A program made the translations under genes and the position numbers. From Apostichopus japonicus (Eukaryota > Echinodermata > Holothuroidea > Aspidochirotida > Stichopodidae), in the NCBI RefSeq assembly GCF_037975245.1, contig NC_092570.1, positions 14,095,001-14,159,000 of the forward strand: 64,000 nt of DNA, written 5' to 3'. Below the pieces are notes generated by a model. It saw only the letters and a program-made list of their open reading frames with translations, did not search any database and was not told the origin of the DNA. Shown here piece by piece: positions 1 through 26,084 of this stretch; position 1 is the first letter of the stretch, and every line of letters begins with the position of its first letter.

Positions 1-47
<47 letters not shown>
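1..47. repeat. (AT)n microsatellite
   Basis: The window opens inside an uninterrupted AT dinucleotide run that stops where the SINE/hammerhead tandem unit begins. Confidence 0.95.
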
Positions 48-48
<1 letters not shown>

Positions 49-294
49 GACTCGACCACAGTGATTCTACTGGTGTGTGAATGCGTATAAATTGGCATGG
101 TATAACTGTCAAAGAGTGCGTATAGTCCAAGTGTTATGATTGTACAGAGTGCACCACTGGTGCTTTAAATCTGACAATAAACACAGAATAACCACTCTAT
201 TTAGGCAAGCCAAGCCGTAAATAAGAAATAAATGTGTAGTAAGTGGTATTACAGATATATAGTAAATAAATAAAGAACAACACACCAACAACAT

Positions 295-340
295 CCACTT
301 CACGACTGGTTTCGTCCTTTTGGGACTCATCAGGCGAAGG
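295..340 (-). ncRNA. Hammerhead ribozyme, short stem III
   Basis: Read on the minus strand: stem I 5' strand CCUUCGC (340-334), core CUGAUGA (333-327), stem II GUCC with loop CAAAA and GGAC (326-314), core GAAA (313-310), a very short stem III (A-U and C-G around a CA loop), then the triplet GUC with cleavage expected between 304 and 303. The 3' strand GUGAAGUGG (303-295) pairs back with CCUUCGC through a 2-nt bulge and one G-U. All invariant core bases of the family are present. A stem III this short is typical of retroelement hammerheads, which often act as dimers. Activity is inferred. Confidence 0.8.
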
Positions 341-342
341 TA

Positions 343-396
343 GGAATCGAACCCCCGGATCTTGTGTCACAAACCGAAGTCCGTACCACTGGACCA
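343..396 (-). promoter_or_regulatory. Pol III A box and B box of tRNA-like SINE head
   Basis: On the minus strand TGGTCCAGTGG (396-386) fits the A-box consensus at every position. GGTTCGATTCC (353-343) is a perfect B box. Their starts are 43 nt apart, almost the spacing in a true tRNA gene. The anticodon arm does not fold convincingly, so this is a tRNA-derived SINE head rather than a tRNA gene. Confidence 0.75.
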
Positions 397-599
397 AAGT
401 GATTCTACTGGTGTGTGAATTCGTATAAATTGGCTTAGTATAACTGGCATTGAGGGCGTATAGTCTAAAAGTTATGATTGTACAAAGTGCACTCCTGGTA
501 CAATGATAACACTTGGCCCAGGGACTAGTTGTTTCTTGCCAAAAAGCGAAGTACTGCATGTCATTCATATTAAAAAGACAAGATACAAGGTAAAACGAA

Positions 600-3500
600 A
601 CTGAAAGAGAACTGCATTCGTTTACTTTTCTAATCTGATAAGTTAATATTTAACACGGATATATAATTTCATTCACATAAGACGAACTTTTACTTTATTG
701 AACTGTTTATACTGATATAGAGCATTGTATTAGTTGGAAATGACAACGGCTTAAAAAAATGAAATGAAATTGAGCAGTATAATATGGGCCATGTTGAATT
801 AGTTATTTGAAAGCCAATTGATAATATATATTCTTAGCTTTCGAGAAACAATTATGAATAACAAAGAGACAAAATGCAAGTTTACCTCCTTAATGGAAAT
901 GAAAGAAACCGAATGCAAAACTGTTAACCATTAGAGCAAAGCACTTGATTTGATGTATTGTACAAGAACCATTGACTATAGCAACTGAGTGTACAGGGTA
1001 CCGACACATAAACTCAAAGCACTACTTCGAAGTAACAGTTTCAAAATAAGAAAAAATCATACAAAAGTGAATGTACTTGACAATTCTACTAATCAATACA
1101 TTATCAGTAAATGAAATCGGGAAGTTTCATTTCGAATCAGAATTTTAGGAAGACAATGCAACCGTTGGATAAATGATCAATTATAATGGCTCTTATTCAT
1201 TTGATATGGTTAGATCTTACGATTCACTTTTTGTAAGATGACTGTATCAAAACCTAACATGATAAATGTGCATGTGTATTAAACATCCGATATGGGAAGA
1301 TATGAAATGAATGGTGAAGAAATAAATAAACTAGTTTTAATAAGCTTTTGAAGTGATATTTGTTCATTAAGTTAATAACGTTTGGAAAATATACCATGCA
1401 AAACCATGATAAGATAAAGAAGACATTATAACAGTTGGTAACATGATTAGATGCGTTGAAGAAGAAAACAGTATTACATACAAGGAATTATGTATATTCA
1501 GCCCCTTGGAGTACATATTATCATCAAACATTGAGAGACATAAGTGGAAAGTATGAAAAATGCTGCATACTTGTGTGAGTATAGGAAGAGTAACAGTAAG
1601 GAAGATCACTTAGTCGAGCTATGTATCATTCAATATGTCCGTGATTTATCGATTGACGTTGTCGTACACTGCTGTGCCATCAAAAGATATAGCGTACTCT
1701 GGATATCAGTTCATCAATAAACAAGCAAACACGAACTTTGGTTCTACCCATATGTACGTAGATAGTGGAATGCTCACAACGGTACGGCGCAATTGTTTGT
1801 TAATATGACTCAGATCAACCCTAGCCAATCCTAGCTTGAACACAAACAAGAGACATTAAAAAATCGGAATATTTGGGTCTTTTTAAACTTAGTTAATCGG
1901 TAATACACATTCAATCCTTGATCAGCTAATTTAGTTTATAATGTTTATTTATTGATTAAACAGTTAACATGTCATACAATAAGGTATATGTATGAATCTA
2001 TTTGATCACTAACCAATTATGATCTGGGGATACCTTTAAGGAGGTACGGTACAATTTTTTTTAATTCTCGTTTGCTATCTTTCTTTGGCTGCAACCGCAA
2101 CTACGAGATTTATATATTGATGGCAAGAAACTATGAGCTGCATGGCTCTGTTGTTACAGTACAGAAATTGTAATCCCTTTGGACTTTGGCTATAATTAGA
2201 ATCAGCGAAGAAATATTACGTTCTTATCAAATTAGCTACTTTACTTTATGTTAGCTTTGAGAGAGTTTCACGGACATAACAAAGTTACAATTACATTTAG
2301 CTTGCGGTCTAGACACGAAGTGTACTTCAACACTGGCGACTAGTGACACGCACGATGGGTTTACTGTTTACAGATAGTGATCGTGTGAAAATGCAAATTG
2401 CTTGAATTTATGATAATTTTTTTTTTATAATGAAAATCAAAGTAGTGTGAACAGGGATGCTTTTAAATGGTCAAGCGATGATATTCATCTCAACGTATTA
2501 TGTAAAGTTATAAGTTAAGCCCAATCTTACTTTTGTCAAGCAAACTTTGGTAAACGAAGATATTTTTAAATGGTTCCAAGACTTCCAATGAAAGAAAACA
2601 CTGTTGTATATGACATTTCATCCCTCTCCTCGGATACATTGAATTTCAAAATGCGTAAAAAAAATTATACCAACCAAATGTGGTAATTTAGTGTTATATT
2701 TTAATACCCGTTCTTATCATCATGTTTTTAACATTTGCCGAGAAGAGAGTTGCATTTTCGACTTAATTGGTGGCGATTGCATCTTTCCACACGTAATAAT
2801 TTAATTCCGTTATTAAAAAACCTCCTTAGCTTTGATATTTGCTTCAGAATTGAAATATAAATACGTTTGGATTTGTTTACGAACACTCATTGACTCTGCC
2901 TGTCTATGTATGAATGTCGAGTCCAAACCGATAGAATTTTTAGTAGTATTACCGATTACACCTAAGGATGAGGGTAAGTGTAGATGTAGATGTAGATAAA
3001 AACATGAGATATGTGACCAAAAAAAAATGTAGATATGTGACCAAACATCGTTATTGTTGCTGCGTAGCTAATGTCTTTGTGTCATATTGATCTCTTTAAG
3101 AAAATTAGTTATAAATATCATTGAACTTTATTTGGTGTATAATACAAAAGGAGAAAAGGAGCCACCCACAACCCCTTTCTCATTTCTCCTGACAATTAAG
3201 CAATTTTATGATATAATATAACCTTGAAGGACAAATATGAACTTTGATACCACCTGTACCGTTATTTCACAGGTTTTCAGAACTTTTAATGTGTATATTT
3301 TGGAAACGGAAGGATTTATTCCAAAACTTTAAACGGGTTTTAAATTAGATTATGACATACAACTAATGTATTGAATATCGCTTTAATTTGCTAGGTGCTT
3401 GTAGTAATTTAAATGTATGAGCTAATACTTTTCATATCACGATCCTGACCTCGATGACAATCGTAAAACAAAATCGTATGCATGCAAATTGTTGTGCCTT
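600..3500. other. No gene recognised
   Basis: AT-rich sequence with no convincing coding exon, only short open frames without recognisable similarity. A short direct repeat containing 'gtagatatgtgacca' lies near 2985-3045. Confidence 0.5.
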
Positions 3501-3527
3501 TACATTTGTATGTACCGATGTGCATGA

Positions 3528-3635
<108 letters not shown>

Positions 3636-4569
3636 GACGCTGTGATTGTAAACACGATACTCGAAGAAGGTAAGTCTTTACCTTTCTATGAGGATTTCAA
3701 ATCCTCGGTGTCAATGAAGTATTTTTTAAAGTAAAATTAAACGATCGTTTAATGTAATTAAATAGAGAATTATTTATGGAAAAGTTAGGACGTGAAATAA
3801 ATTTATAGAGTTCCATTGTTATACAATGACCTAATCATAGAGAGGAACTGAGTTTCTCTGGAATGCATTTCAAAGCCTTAGTTGCGGTCAAGGTGGTAAG
3901 CCTCTGAAAGCTGTCACGTTTCAAACATATCTTGTTATCCCGTATCGAGTTGAAAGATCAAAATGATAATTGGGAGATAAATATAAATGTAATTTCCCTG
4001 GAATTATTAAGCCATTATAAGGAAAGGGGGTCCATGGGGGTACCCCCGCTCCTAAGTCTGTAGCACTTTGGTGATATTTATTGTTATCTCGTAGAGCCTT
4101 TAAAGCACATAAATACATGTCGCCACAATAATCAAAGTACCGCTTTACACACATATTACAAAGACAATTTACAAAGAAAAGCAAAACTGAAAGAGCATTG
4201 TGTTCGTTTACATTTGTATCTGATAACCCAATATTTAACGAGGTAATGTATTGAATTCACATAAGATTTATTTGGATGATCATCAAACAATATACAATGG
4301 ACCAGTGTATTTGATCAGTTTGCAGATATCCTTAAGAATGACAAACTCAAAGGCTAAGACTAAAGCAATCATTGTATCGAGCGTATCTAGCAATGCTCAC
4401 AATAACACGAAACTGAATATCATATACACCTTTGAAGTTAGTTATCCGATAATGAAACGATAAAAATAGCTTAGAGAATGAAATAAAGTTATGAAAAATA
4501 ACAAGACAAAGATCTGCTGCCATTGCGAAACAGAAAATAACAGATTCATACACTAAACTACTATTGTTT

Positions 4570-5475
4570 AAATCTCTCATCATCATCTTTTTTTTCTTGC
4601 CTAGAGTCTCAGTCGTTAAATGCGTTTCTGGCCTCATTCTAGGATCGCCAAACAGCCCTCTCTCTTTGTCAACTGTCCTGCGCCATGTTGTTTTTGGTCG
4701 CTCCCCCATTCTCCTGCCCTCTTGTGCTTAAGTCATGCTGATGTTGCTGTCATTGTTTTGGTTTTTGCGCAATATATGCCCAATGAATTTTGTATGTTCT
4801 TTTATTAATGTCGATGTCTACCTTTGTGCTGACCAGCTCTTGCAATCTTATCCATTGTACTCTTCTGAAGCATTGTTATGAAAGATATCGCTTTTCATTT
4901 TATCCCCCTTATTCATTTTCTAGGTCTCGCATCTATATAATAGGACAGGTATTACCAGTGTTTTGTATAGCCTTATTTTTGTTTTTCTACAGACGGTTTT
5001 GGAGACCCAAATCTTTTGTAGACGTATTAGTGCACCTCTTGCTTTCCCTATTATGTTGGTAATGTCTACTATTCCGCCATCATCTTTTATTATTTTCGCA
5101 CCCAAGTATACAAATCTGTTTACCTTTTGTAACTCTTCCTGACCTATATAAATACGTTCCTGGTTCCTAGTGTTTATACGCATCATTTTGGTCTTCTGTT
5201 TATTAATGTCAAGACCCACTCTGCTTGCCTTATCAGCTGGAAAATTTCTTTTTATTTGCATCTCTTGCTTGGTTGATGACATGAGGTCAATGTCATCTGC
5301 AAAATCAATGTCATCTAGTTAGTGAATTTTAGTGAAAGTTGCCTTTCTCATCACCCAGTCCAGCACTGTAAGGCATAAAAAGCCTGCCATACTGCACCCT
5401 TGTTTGACTCCAGTTGTTATGTCAAACTACTTTAATTTCTCACCATTGTCCACTACTGAATATTGTTTGAATCAG
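4570..5475 (-). mobile_element. LINE reverse-transcriptase relic
   Basis: On the minus strand, pieces of a non-LTR retrotransposon RT appear in order. They are a GVKQGC-type motif near 5430, the catalytic FADD box (LDDIDFADDIDLM) near 5290, then a region rich in QEMQ and INKQKTKMMR (5260-5160), 'VNRFVYLGAKI', and a C-terminal LYRCET box near 4925. A late 'GERPKTTWRRTVDKE' box is found near 4700. Stops and frame changes separate these blocks, and the 5' half (endonuclease) is missing. It is a dead fragment; the clade was not determined. Confidence 0.75.
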
Positions 5476-5977
5476 CCTTTAATTTATTGTATTTAACAAG
5501 TTGTTAAAAAACGACAGAGATAATTATTAGAGCATGATTTTAAAGAATACACACAGGTTCAGATAACAAACAATGACACGAAACTAAATCTGTGTGTATG
5601 TGTGTTTCCAATATAGCCAAAGATCAGACAATCATCTTATAAGTCAGGATAATTTTAATGCAATGTGGAATGTGTTGTTTGCTCATGGTTAACAAGTCAA
5701 CATCGGGAGGCCGATTGAACGTGATTGAGAAATAACAAATAACAGTTTTGCTATTACAGCGTTTGAAACAGTGACCTCAACAATAACTGGAATTACATTT
5801 GTTTTCATTTCATTTTTCTTCAAAAAGCGTTTTAAAAAGTTTACATGTTCACTTTTCCATTTAATATAATCACATGACTATACATAGCTTTATTTTCCCC
5901 TTCAGTTCCGTTTTCCAGTTTGTATCGACGTCCTTATGTAGTCCACAGCTAATGTATGGTTCACCAATAACTATGGG

Positions 5978-6634
5978 CAAGGGCGGCGGAACCGGGGGGG
6001 GGCACAGGGGGCACGTGCCCCCCCACTTTTCCTCAGGTTAAAAATGTGCCCTTTTTCTACATAAAAATTGAGGTGTCTCAAGTTAGCAAGAGGCCAGGGA
6101 ACCAGAATGAACACTCGGGAAGGGCCGTTTCCGGCCATCTGAGGGGTTTGTAAAACCAAAAATTTTCTTGTACGCTCCGCGCCAACCGATGGTGGCGCTC
6201 CGCTCAGATAGTCGTGCATATAACTTTGCAAATCCTGGCTACGCCCCTGACTTTTAATGAATTTCTATGGGTCAAACTCAAAGCTATTTCGAATGGAAAA
6301 AATTGGATAAGATATTAACAAGGAATAAACTCTAATTCGGAAGATTCCTACATTAGCAACTAGCATGATTTCACCTCATTTTGTCTCAAAAGAAAACTTG
6401 TTCCTTGTTTTCCAATTTGTACATTGGATATTGCAGTGCTAGTAAGCATATTTTCCTTGAAGGGGGGGGGGGGGCGTTGATGGAGTGATGTGTATACGCA
6501 AATAAGATAATACAATAAGAGTTATAAAGGGTACTAAATATAAGGCTGCATCAGTCCAATCGAATTTCTGCAAAGTGCCCTTTGATGTCGGTGCCCCCCC
6601 CCCCCCCAGATAAAAAGTGCTTCCGCCGCCCTTG
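5978..6634. mobile_element. hAT-like MITE (657 bp) with 8-bp TSD
   Basis: The element starts CAAGGGCGGCGGAA and ends TTCCGCCGCCCTTG. Both ends are flanked by the direct repeat ACTATGGG (5970-5977 and 6635-6642). The 8-bp duplication and CA(A/G)GGGCGG-type termini fit the hAT superfamily. Inside are long G and C runs and, at 6115-6216, the shared module seen in four other MITEs of this window. It has no coding capacity. Confidence 0.88.
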
Positions 6635-6642
6635 ACTATGGG

Positions 6643-8190
6643 ATGAAGAGTATCAATAACCCAGTTTTAACTTTGAGTATTTTACACTATCTTTACATTT
6701 ACAGAATAGGAACTTACAAAATTGATACATTTAGAAATATCCAGACATACACTCAAAACAACATCTATCATTTTCAATAACAATTCTACCCGCATCTACC
6801 CAGCCAAGCAATGTGGTTCATTGTACAATTTAGGAACAATACTATAGGCATTTAATAAAGGCTGATGAAATATTTGGTAAGACTCCGTTAAACTAGTAAA
6901 ACTTGAGCAGGGGTTCATTGTGTCATGTAGCAAATTCTAAAACTTAATTGCATTAGACCGAAACTTAATGCTGAGGATGAAAGACGGGAATGACTTTTAG
7001 GCGGTTTACTGTTAAGTGAGGTGATGATATGTTGCGTGGTTTTTCTTGGATGAATCATTGAAGGTATCAGGTAATGTTTATGATAGGTATGTGAAAGCAG
7101 CAATGCCAGTATTGATGACAATAATACTGTAGCATGTTTAGTTATTTTAACGATTTACAGTGTGATTACGAGCACCTGAGTAAGCATTATTTATAATCCT
7201 CATATTTGTGCAGAACTGTTACTTGGTGTTAATACCTTTCTAGCACCGAACTAGATTTGAATGCAATATGTAAGCTTGTATACACCTAAGCATGATATAT
7301 GGTACGTAAACACTTTTCTAAAGGGTAGTTAAGACGTACGGTCTCTTTAGAATTGTCATACATACGACTTTGCCAATTGAGATGTCATTCCAAAAGGACT
7401 AGAAATTTAACAGTTAACCATTTTGACAGCCTGTAAGTTTATGTAGATATTAAAATTATCCACCCCTTTGAATTTTGAACGAGAATACGATGTTAACAAG
7501 GGTTCCAGAATAGACATTGCGGAACTGCTCATGTTATTTGCTGTGGCTTGGAACTTTTTGTGTTCTGTTCTTGGTTGGAAGGTAACATGTAAGGTTCAGT
7601 GCAATAACTTAAACATTATAAGCGGAAACTTATTGTGTTTTGAAAGGTCTAGAACGATTAGCAAAAGGTAATATTGTTGACTCAAATTTAACACCATTTG
7701 ATGATAAATATACGTATCATTAAATAACTTCCTGTTGATCATACGTTAGAGTACAGTCACGTGCAAATGCTAGCAAATGTTGGGCAAAATGCTATGTATC
7801 TGCTGATAGGCGATGGTAAAGCGTCTAAGATTTATTAATGAAACGATTCGGTATTCAGCGTTATTTTAAATATCTACAATTGCAAAACAATACGATGGGT
7901 TGGAGTGAGTTCGGCTGATAAACTGATTCAAAGTGTGTGCATCAAGGAAACATGAACCGTACATTACAATACCAAGATGACCGTAAGGACTCGAATGCCT
8001 ATAATTCAAACAGCAAATAATCACGAAATGTAAGACATGATGACATCCGGTCAAAATATTCTTAGCTCTATTTAGTAGTGAGAAATGAAACGATATGTAC
8101 TTTGTCCAGAGTATTTAGATACTACAGTCACCAAGTTGTAATTCTTCTTTTAATTATACAATAAAGTTAAACAATTTGGATTTTCTTTAC
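6643..8190. other. No gene recognised; possible 5' region of the Ig-NACHT gene
   Basis: AT-rich, with no supported coding exon. A splice acceptor at 8191-8192 just before the first coding exon implies an untranslated exon somewhere upstream, which I could not locate. Confidence 0.45.
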
Positions 8191-8216
8191 AGTTGAAGGT
8201 GCTTCCGCTTAGAGTA

Positions 8217-21580
<13,364 letters not shown>

Positions 21581-23670
21581 TTTATATAGCTCTAATACAG
21601 AAATAATATCTTTGCGCTCGTACATGATATGTATAAACGTAAAGTGAAATCAGGTGAAACTTGACCAAAGTTAAGATGTTACACTCTCATAGCGAAATGA
21701 GAATGGACAATACGATGAAAATGTCAAATACCACCCCACCCGACACTCCAGAATAAAAATGAGAAAAATTAAAAACAAATCAAAAGCGGATAGATAACAT
21801 TTGAGTGTGATTTATTATATTACATACATTGACTTTAGAATATGACTTTCTACGAGTCTTTGCTTTCTTGAAGCAATTAATCAAGTCGAGCTTGTGCTGA
21901 TGGAAGTACGAACATGGCTGCGTGTATATGTTTGCACATTATTCAATCTAGTACAATTATTCACCATGTTGTGTTTTTTAATCACAAATGAAAATGGAAT
22001 TAAAAAAATTCTGTAATTTTTATGGAACATAATCTTTCATAAAAAAGGTACTCTTAAAACGTTGCACGGATATGTTTCCCAACACTTGGAACGTACAGGA
22101 GCAGCAATCATGGGGGACAGGGGGACATGTCTCCCAAATTCTGAAGAATGAGGTACACAATATCAATGCCACCTCTCCTCTCGGTTTAGCGACTCTTTCT
22201 TGAATCACATAAAAAGAACTCAAATATTGTGCTATGAGATTAGTATTAATGTTTTATTTTCATCTTCTCAACTGCCCAGTGAAATATAATACTTTTCAAT
22301 TGTGTCGAAATAAGAATTACGGAATTTATTTACAGCGTAAGTTAAATGAGAAGCCGCACACATACACCCTGAGGTAATATGCTAAGCCAGCAGACAATGG
22401 AAATCCAGCAGCATTCGCTTATCACCTTTCCAGTTGATTATGTTTCATATTTTAAAGAATGTTGTATGATCATGTACAAACAATACATGACTACATGTAA
22501 ATTATAGTGTGCATCCAGTAGGGTTAGCAATGCCACTCATCATAGTTTTGAAGTGTTCTTGAGATAATCATATATTTCATAGGAATTTTGAGACAGATAC
22601 ATAGATGGTGCTGAAAATAGGTGCTAAGCTGCTAGTCGTGTTGTTTTTATAACAATGTTCCTCTTCATACATCAAGTTCTAGTTTAGTAGTTAGGGAAAT
22701 ATGTTCGCAAAATTTTGATTGTATTTGTGATTACGTTGACTGATGGAAAGTACAGGGCCGTAGCCTGCGGGGAATAGAGAGGGGCAGTTGTCCTTTGTAA
22801 TGTCCACGTCCTAAATGAAACTAGGCCTACGACAATGTGAACACCTGAATAGTATATGCGATATGAATTAGTTAGTTTAGAGAATTATCATATCAATTCT
22901 TCTGATTTCATTAGTCAGTAGTGTACAACCTCTAGATTCTAGGCACGTATTGCAGGGTTTATTTTAACCGCTCATCAAATATGTGCACGATCGCGGATGC
23001 AATGACCGTTCGTTCGTTTTGGTTTTCACGAGTTTTGTTAGAATAACAATAAATGAAGAGAGCTCCTATGATCTGATCTGCTTACACTTATTTGAAGCTA
23101 CGGTTCAAAAATATATTTATTACGTCTTTATGTTTCATATACGCCTATCTGTTTCATTGTTAGCCTCTATATTAGTGTCCAATTAATTTAACTAAGAATA
23201 CTCAAGCACAGTCGCCTATACGGCCCACCCACTCAGATCATTCCCCCAACCCTCCCCCTCAGGTTGTCCCTTTTTGACATGTAAATCCAAACATGATTAC
23301 ACAAACCAAACGATTAATTTACACGTAAATACCCCATATGGCTTTCCATCAGCATATGTAGGCTACGTCTACCATCACAATGCTCTGGCGTGCTTTTATC
23401 TTCAATTACCTGTGTAAAACAATGAAGAAGTAGAGCTTATAAATCAACTTAAAGTCCTATAGTTTGCCCTACAAAGTGATTTTACCATTTTTTCTAATTT
23501 CTAAGTGTAAATTTCTAAATCATTACATCTGAAAATCATTCAAATGGAAATGTCACTCTGGGAGACAATTTTGCAATACCAATCTTGCTAGATATTTACC
23601 TGATGGTCCATTTTTAAGAAACGGTACACCCACTAAAAATGTCTTAATAATGGCCATGGCATATTTGCAT
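21581..23670. other. No gene recognised
   Basis: AT-rich sequence without supported exons. A 'CAGGGCCGTAGCCTGCGGGG' near 22753 resembles a hAT-type terminus, but I found no partner end. Confidence 0.45.
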
Positions 23671-23741
23671 ATCAGCAAGGGCATAGGAACCGGGGGGCTG
23701 GGGGCCCAGCCCCCCAGTGAAAAATATGGGGGGCGGAAGTA

Positions 23742-26082
23742 TCATTCGAGCATCATTAGAGATGCTTCAAACGACCGACTGGAATGTATTTCGTGAAGGC
23801 TGCGATGACCCAGACGAATTAACTGACGTCATTTCAAGTTACATTGGATTCGTCAGCGATGTATGCATACCAATGAAGCAAATAACACCTGCTGAGATGA
23901 TGAAGCGAATCCCCCCAGACAACAAGATCAAACAACTGGAAAAGGAAAAACAGAAGGCCATCGAGGACAAAGACAACATCTCCAGGAACAGGATGCAGAG
24001 GGAAATCAATAAGCACGTAAACAATCTGCGAAGTGACACCTTTGGAGGAATAAAAGGAAACTCTCGTGCATTCTGGGATGTCGTCAAATCCATAAGAGAC
24101 CTTACTAAAGATGACCAGCCTAGGCGGGTTGATGCAGATTTTGGGAAGGAACTATCCGACTATTTTGGACGGTTTAATGACTCAATATGTAAAGATATAC
24201 CGTTATACCTACCTGAGAAAAATGAGGGTTGTCATGAACTTGATGTCAATGTGGTAAGGAAACAGTTTGGGAAGGTCAAAAGGGGTGTTGCTTGTGGGTC
24301 AGATAAAATTCCGTGGTGGGTTTTTAAATTCTTTTCTTTTGAATTAGCTCCAATATACACATCACTCTTCCAAGAAAGCTTACAACATAGTCAGATCCCT
24401 AACCTGTGGAAAACAGCACTAACATCACCTGTACCAAAAGTGGCGAATCCCAAAGATGTGAATGATTTTAGACCAATTGACCTAGCAAGTATTGCTTTTA
24501 ACAGCATGCAAAGGATCCTCCTGCCACGACTAACTGACAGTATCAATCAATTTGGGGACAAGCGTCAATTCGCCTACAGAAAAGGTGTATCATGTGTAGA
24601 TGCTGTGCTGTTACTTATCCACGAGGTTGTGTCAGAATTAAATTGCAAGGAAACCACAATAGCAAAGGTGCTTTTCTTAGATTTCTCAAGTGCTTTCAAT
24701 ACCGTCCTACCAAATCAATTAATTACAGATCTGTCAGGTTTTATCACTGAACCATGGCTCCTACACTGGCTTGCTCAGTTCTTAACTGGGTGGTCAAGAC
24801 ACGTTAAATTGGAGAATGGGTTGTCTGATAGGTCAGAGATTAAAGTTGGAGTGCCTCAGGGTGGTCCATTGTCTGCTTTACTCTTCACATTATATACGGA
24901 TGAAATCAAGTCTGGTGGTCATATCTCAATCACAAAATATGCCGATGACACTGCTATATTATGCAAAATATCCAAGAGTTCATGTGTCAATGATCAGCTG
25001 AACTATCAGCAATCAGTCAACGACGTGGTTTCAACATGTGATAGAAAGAATTTGTTGCTAAATGCTAAGAAGTCGAAGGAAATGTGCTTTGCTAACATCA
25101 ATATAAAACATCAAGGTCTTCTGTCTGCAAGATCACAAGGTGTCACCATACATGAATCTGAGGTAGAACGAACATCAAGAACTGAATACCTAGGAGTATG
25201 CATTGATGATAATCTAACGTTCACGCCGCATATCTCGAAAATCTTGGAAAAAAGTGTAGTATTTTGTTTCAAGTCTTACCTATATTGTGTCATTCATTAA
25301 TGAAGGTGCAAGGAAAAATGTGTTCAGCTCCTTTATTCTGCCACATTTACTTTATGCTGTTCCTGTATGGTATCACTTTATATCATCTTCTGACAAGCAT
25401 AGACTGATGAGATTCCTTAAGTATACTTCACGTATATTGAATGTAAGCCAGCTATTACTGAAGGATCAAGTAAACACAGCTGCAAAGAATGAATTTGTAA
25501 GGATGACAAATAAAATTAGAGATGACAAAGATCACCCACTACATGGGCCACTTAATTGTCTGTTGGTGAAAGCTACCAGGAATCTTAGGAACCCTCATAT
25601 CTTGCCAAAATATAGAATTCAACTTTATAAGAACTCTTTCATCTACCGTGCTGCAATTTACATTCAATTTGGTATTTTGGAACCTTTCATTTAATTTTAC
25701 TCATTGTTTCACCTAGTTCTAGTAATGTATATAGTTTTAACGCTTTCTTGATGTGCAATCTTTTGAATATCTTATCTATCACGGTTTTCACATTCTTTAA
25801 TTGTTTCACCTAGTTCTAGTAATGTACATAGTTTTAACGCTTTCTTGATGTGCAATCTTTTGAACATCTTATCTATCACGGTTTTCATATTCTTTAATTG
25901 TTTTATCTAGTTCTAGTAATGTACATAGTTTTAACGCTTTCTTGATGTACAATCTTTTGAACATCTTATCTATCATGGTTTTCATATTTATTTATTTTTG
26001 AGTTTGACATGTGTGCTCCTTTTTATAAATATACTATATTTATACTGGTTTCAATAAATGAATGAATGAATGAATGAATTCC
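23742..26082 (+). mobile_element. 5'-truncated LINE with RT domain and repeat-bearing 3' UTR
   Basis: The open frame from ~23742 lacks the endonuclease and begins in the linker before the RT. RT boxes follow in order: VPKVANPKDVNDFRPI, QFAYRKGVSCVDA, LFLDFSSAFNTV, GVPQGGPLSALLFTLYTDE, KYADDTAIL and a 'TEYLGVCIDD' thumb box. A frameshift near 25260 separates the last part (25287-25694), which has 'LPHLLYAVPVWY'. The 3' UTR has three 97-bp tandem repeats and the element ends in a (TGAA)n tail, as in CR1-like/Rex-type LINEs. G/C-tract sequence typical of local MITEs lies on both sides, suggesting insertion into one. It is inactive as it stands. Confidence 0.8.
25697..25990 (+). repeat. 97-bp tandem repeats in the LINE 3' UTR
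   Basis: Three head-to-tail copies: the phrase 'tagttctagtaatgta' recurs at intervals of exactly 97 bp (near 25714, 25811 and 25908). Copies differ at a handful of bases. Confidence 0.85.
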
Positions 26083-26084
26083 GC

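Larger units (their letters stand above)
54..510 (-). repeat. Tandem tRNA-like SINE unit with hammerhead ribozyme
   Basis: Two directly repeated segments (about 54-172 and 392-509) lie 338 bp apart, so this is about 1.3 head-to-tail copies of a ~338-bp unit. On the minus strand each unit runs through a tRNA-like pol III promoter (A box 396-386, B box 353-343) straight into a hammerhead ribozyme (340-295). The second copy loses similarity near 500. The arrangement recalls the hammerhead-bearing SINE-like and retrozyme repeats known in schistosomes and other metazoans. Transcription and processing into monomers are inferred. Confidence 0.7.

Noticed and set aside
22753-22775. CAGGGCCGTAGCC as the end of a hAT MITE
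   Set aside because: No inverted partner end or 8-bp duplication was found nearby.
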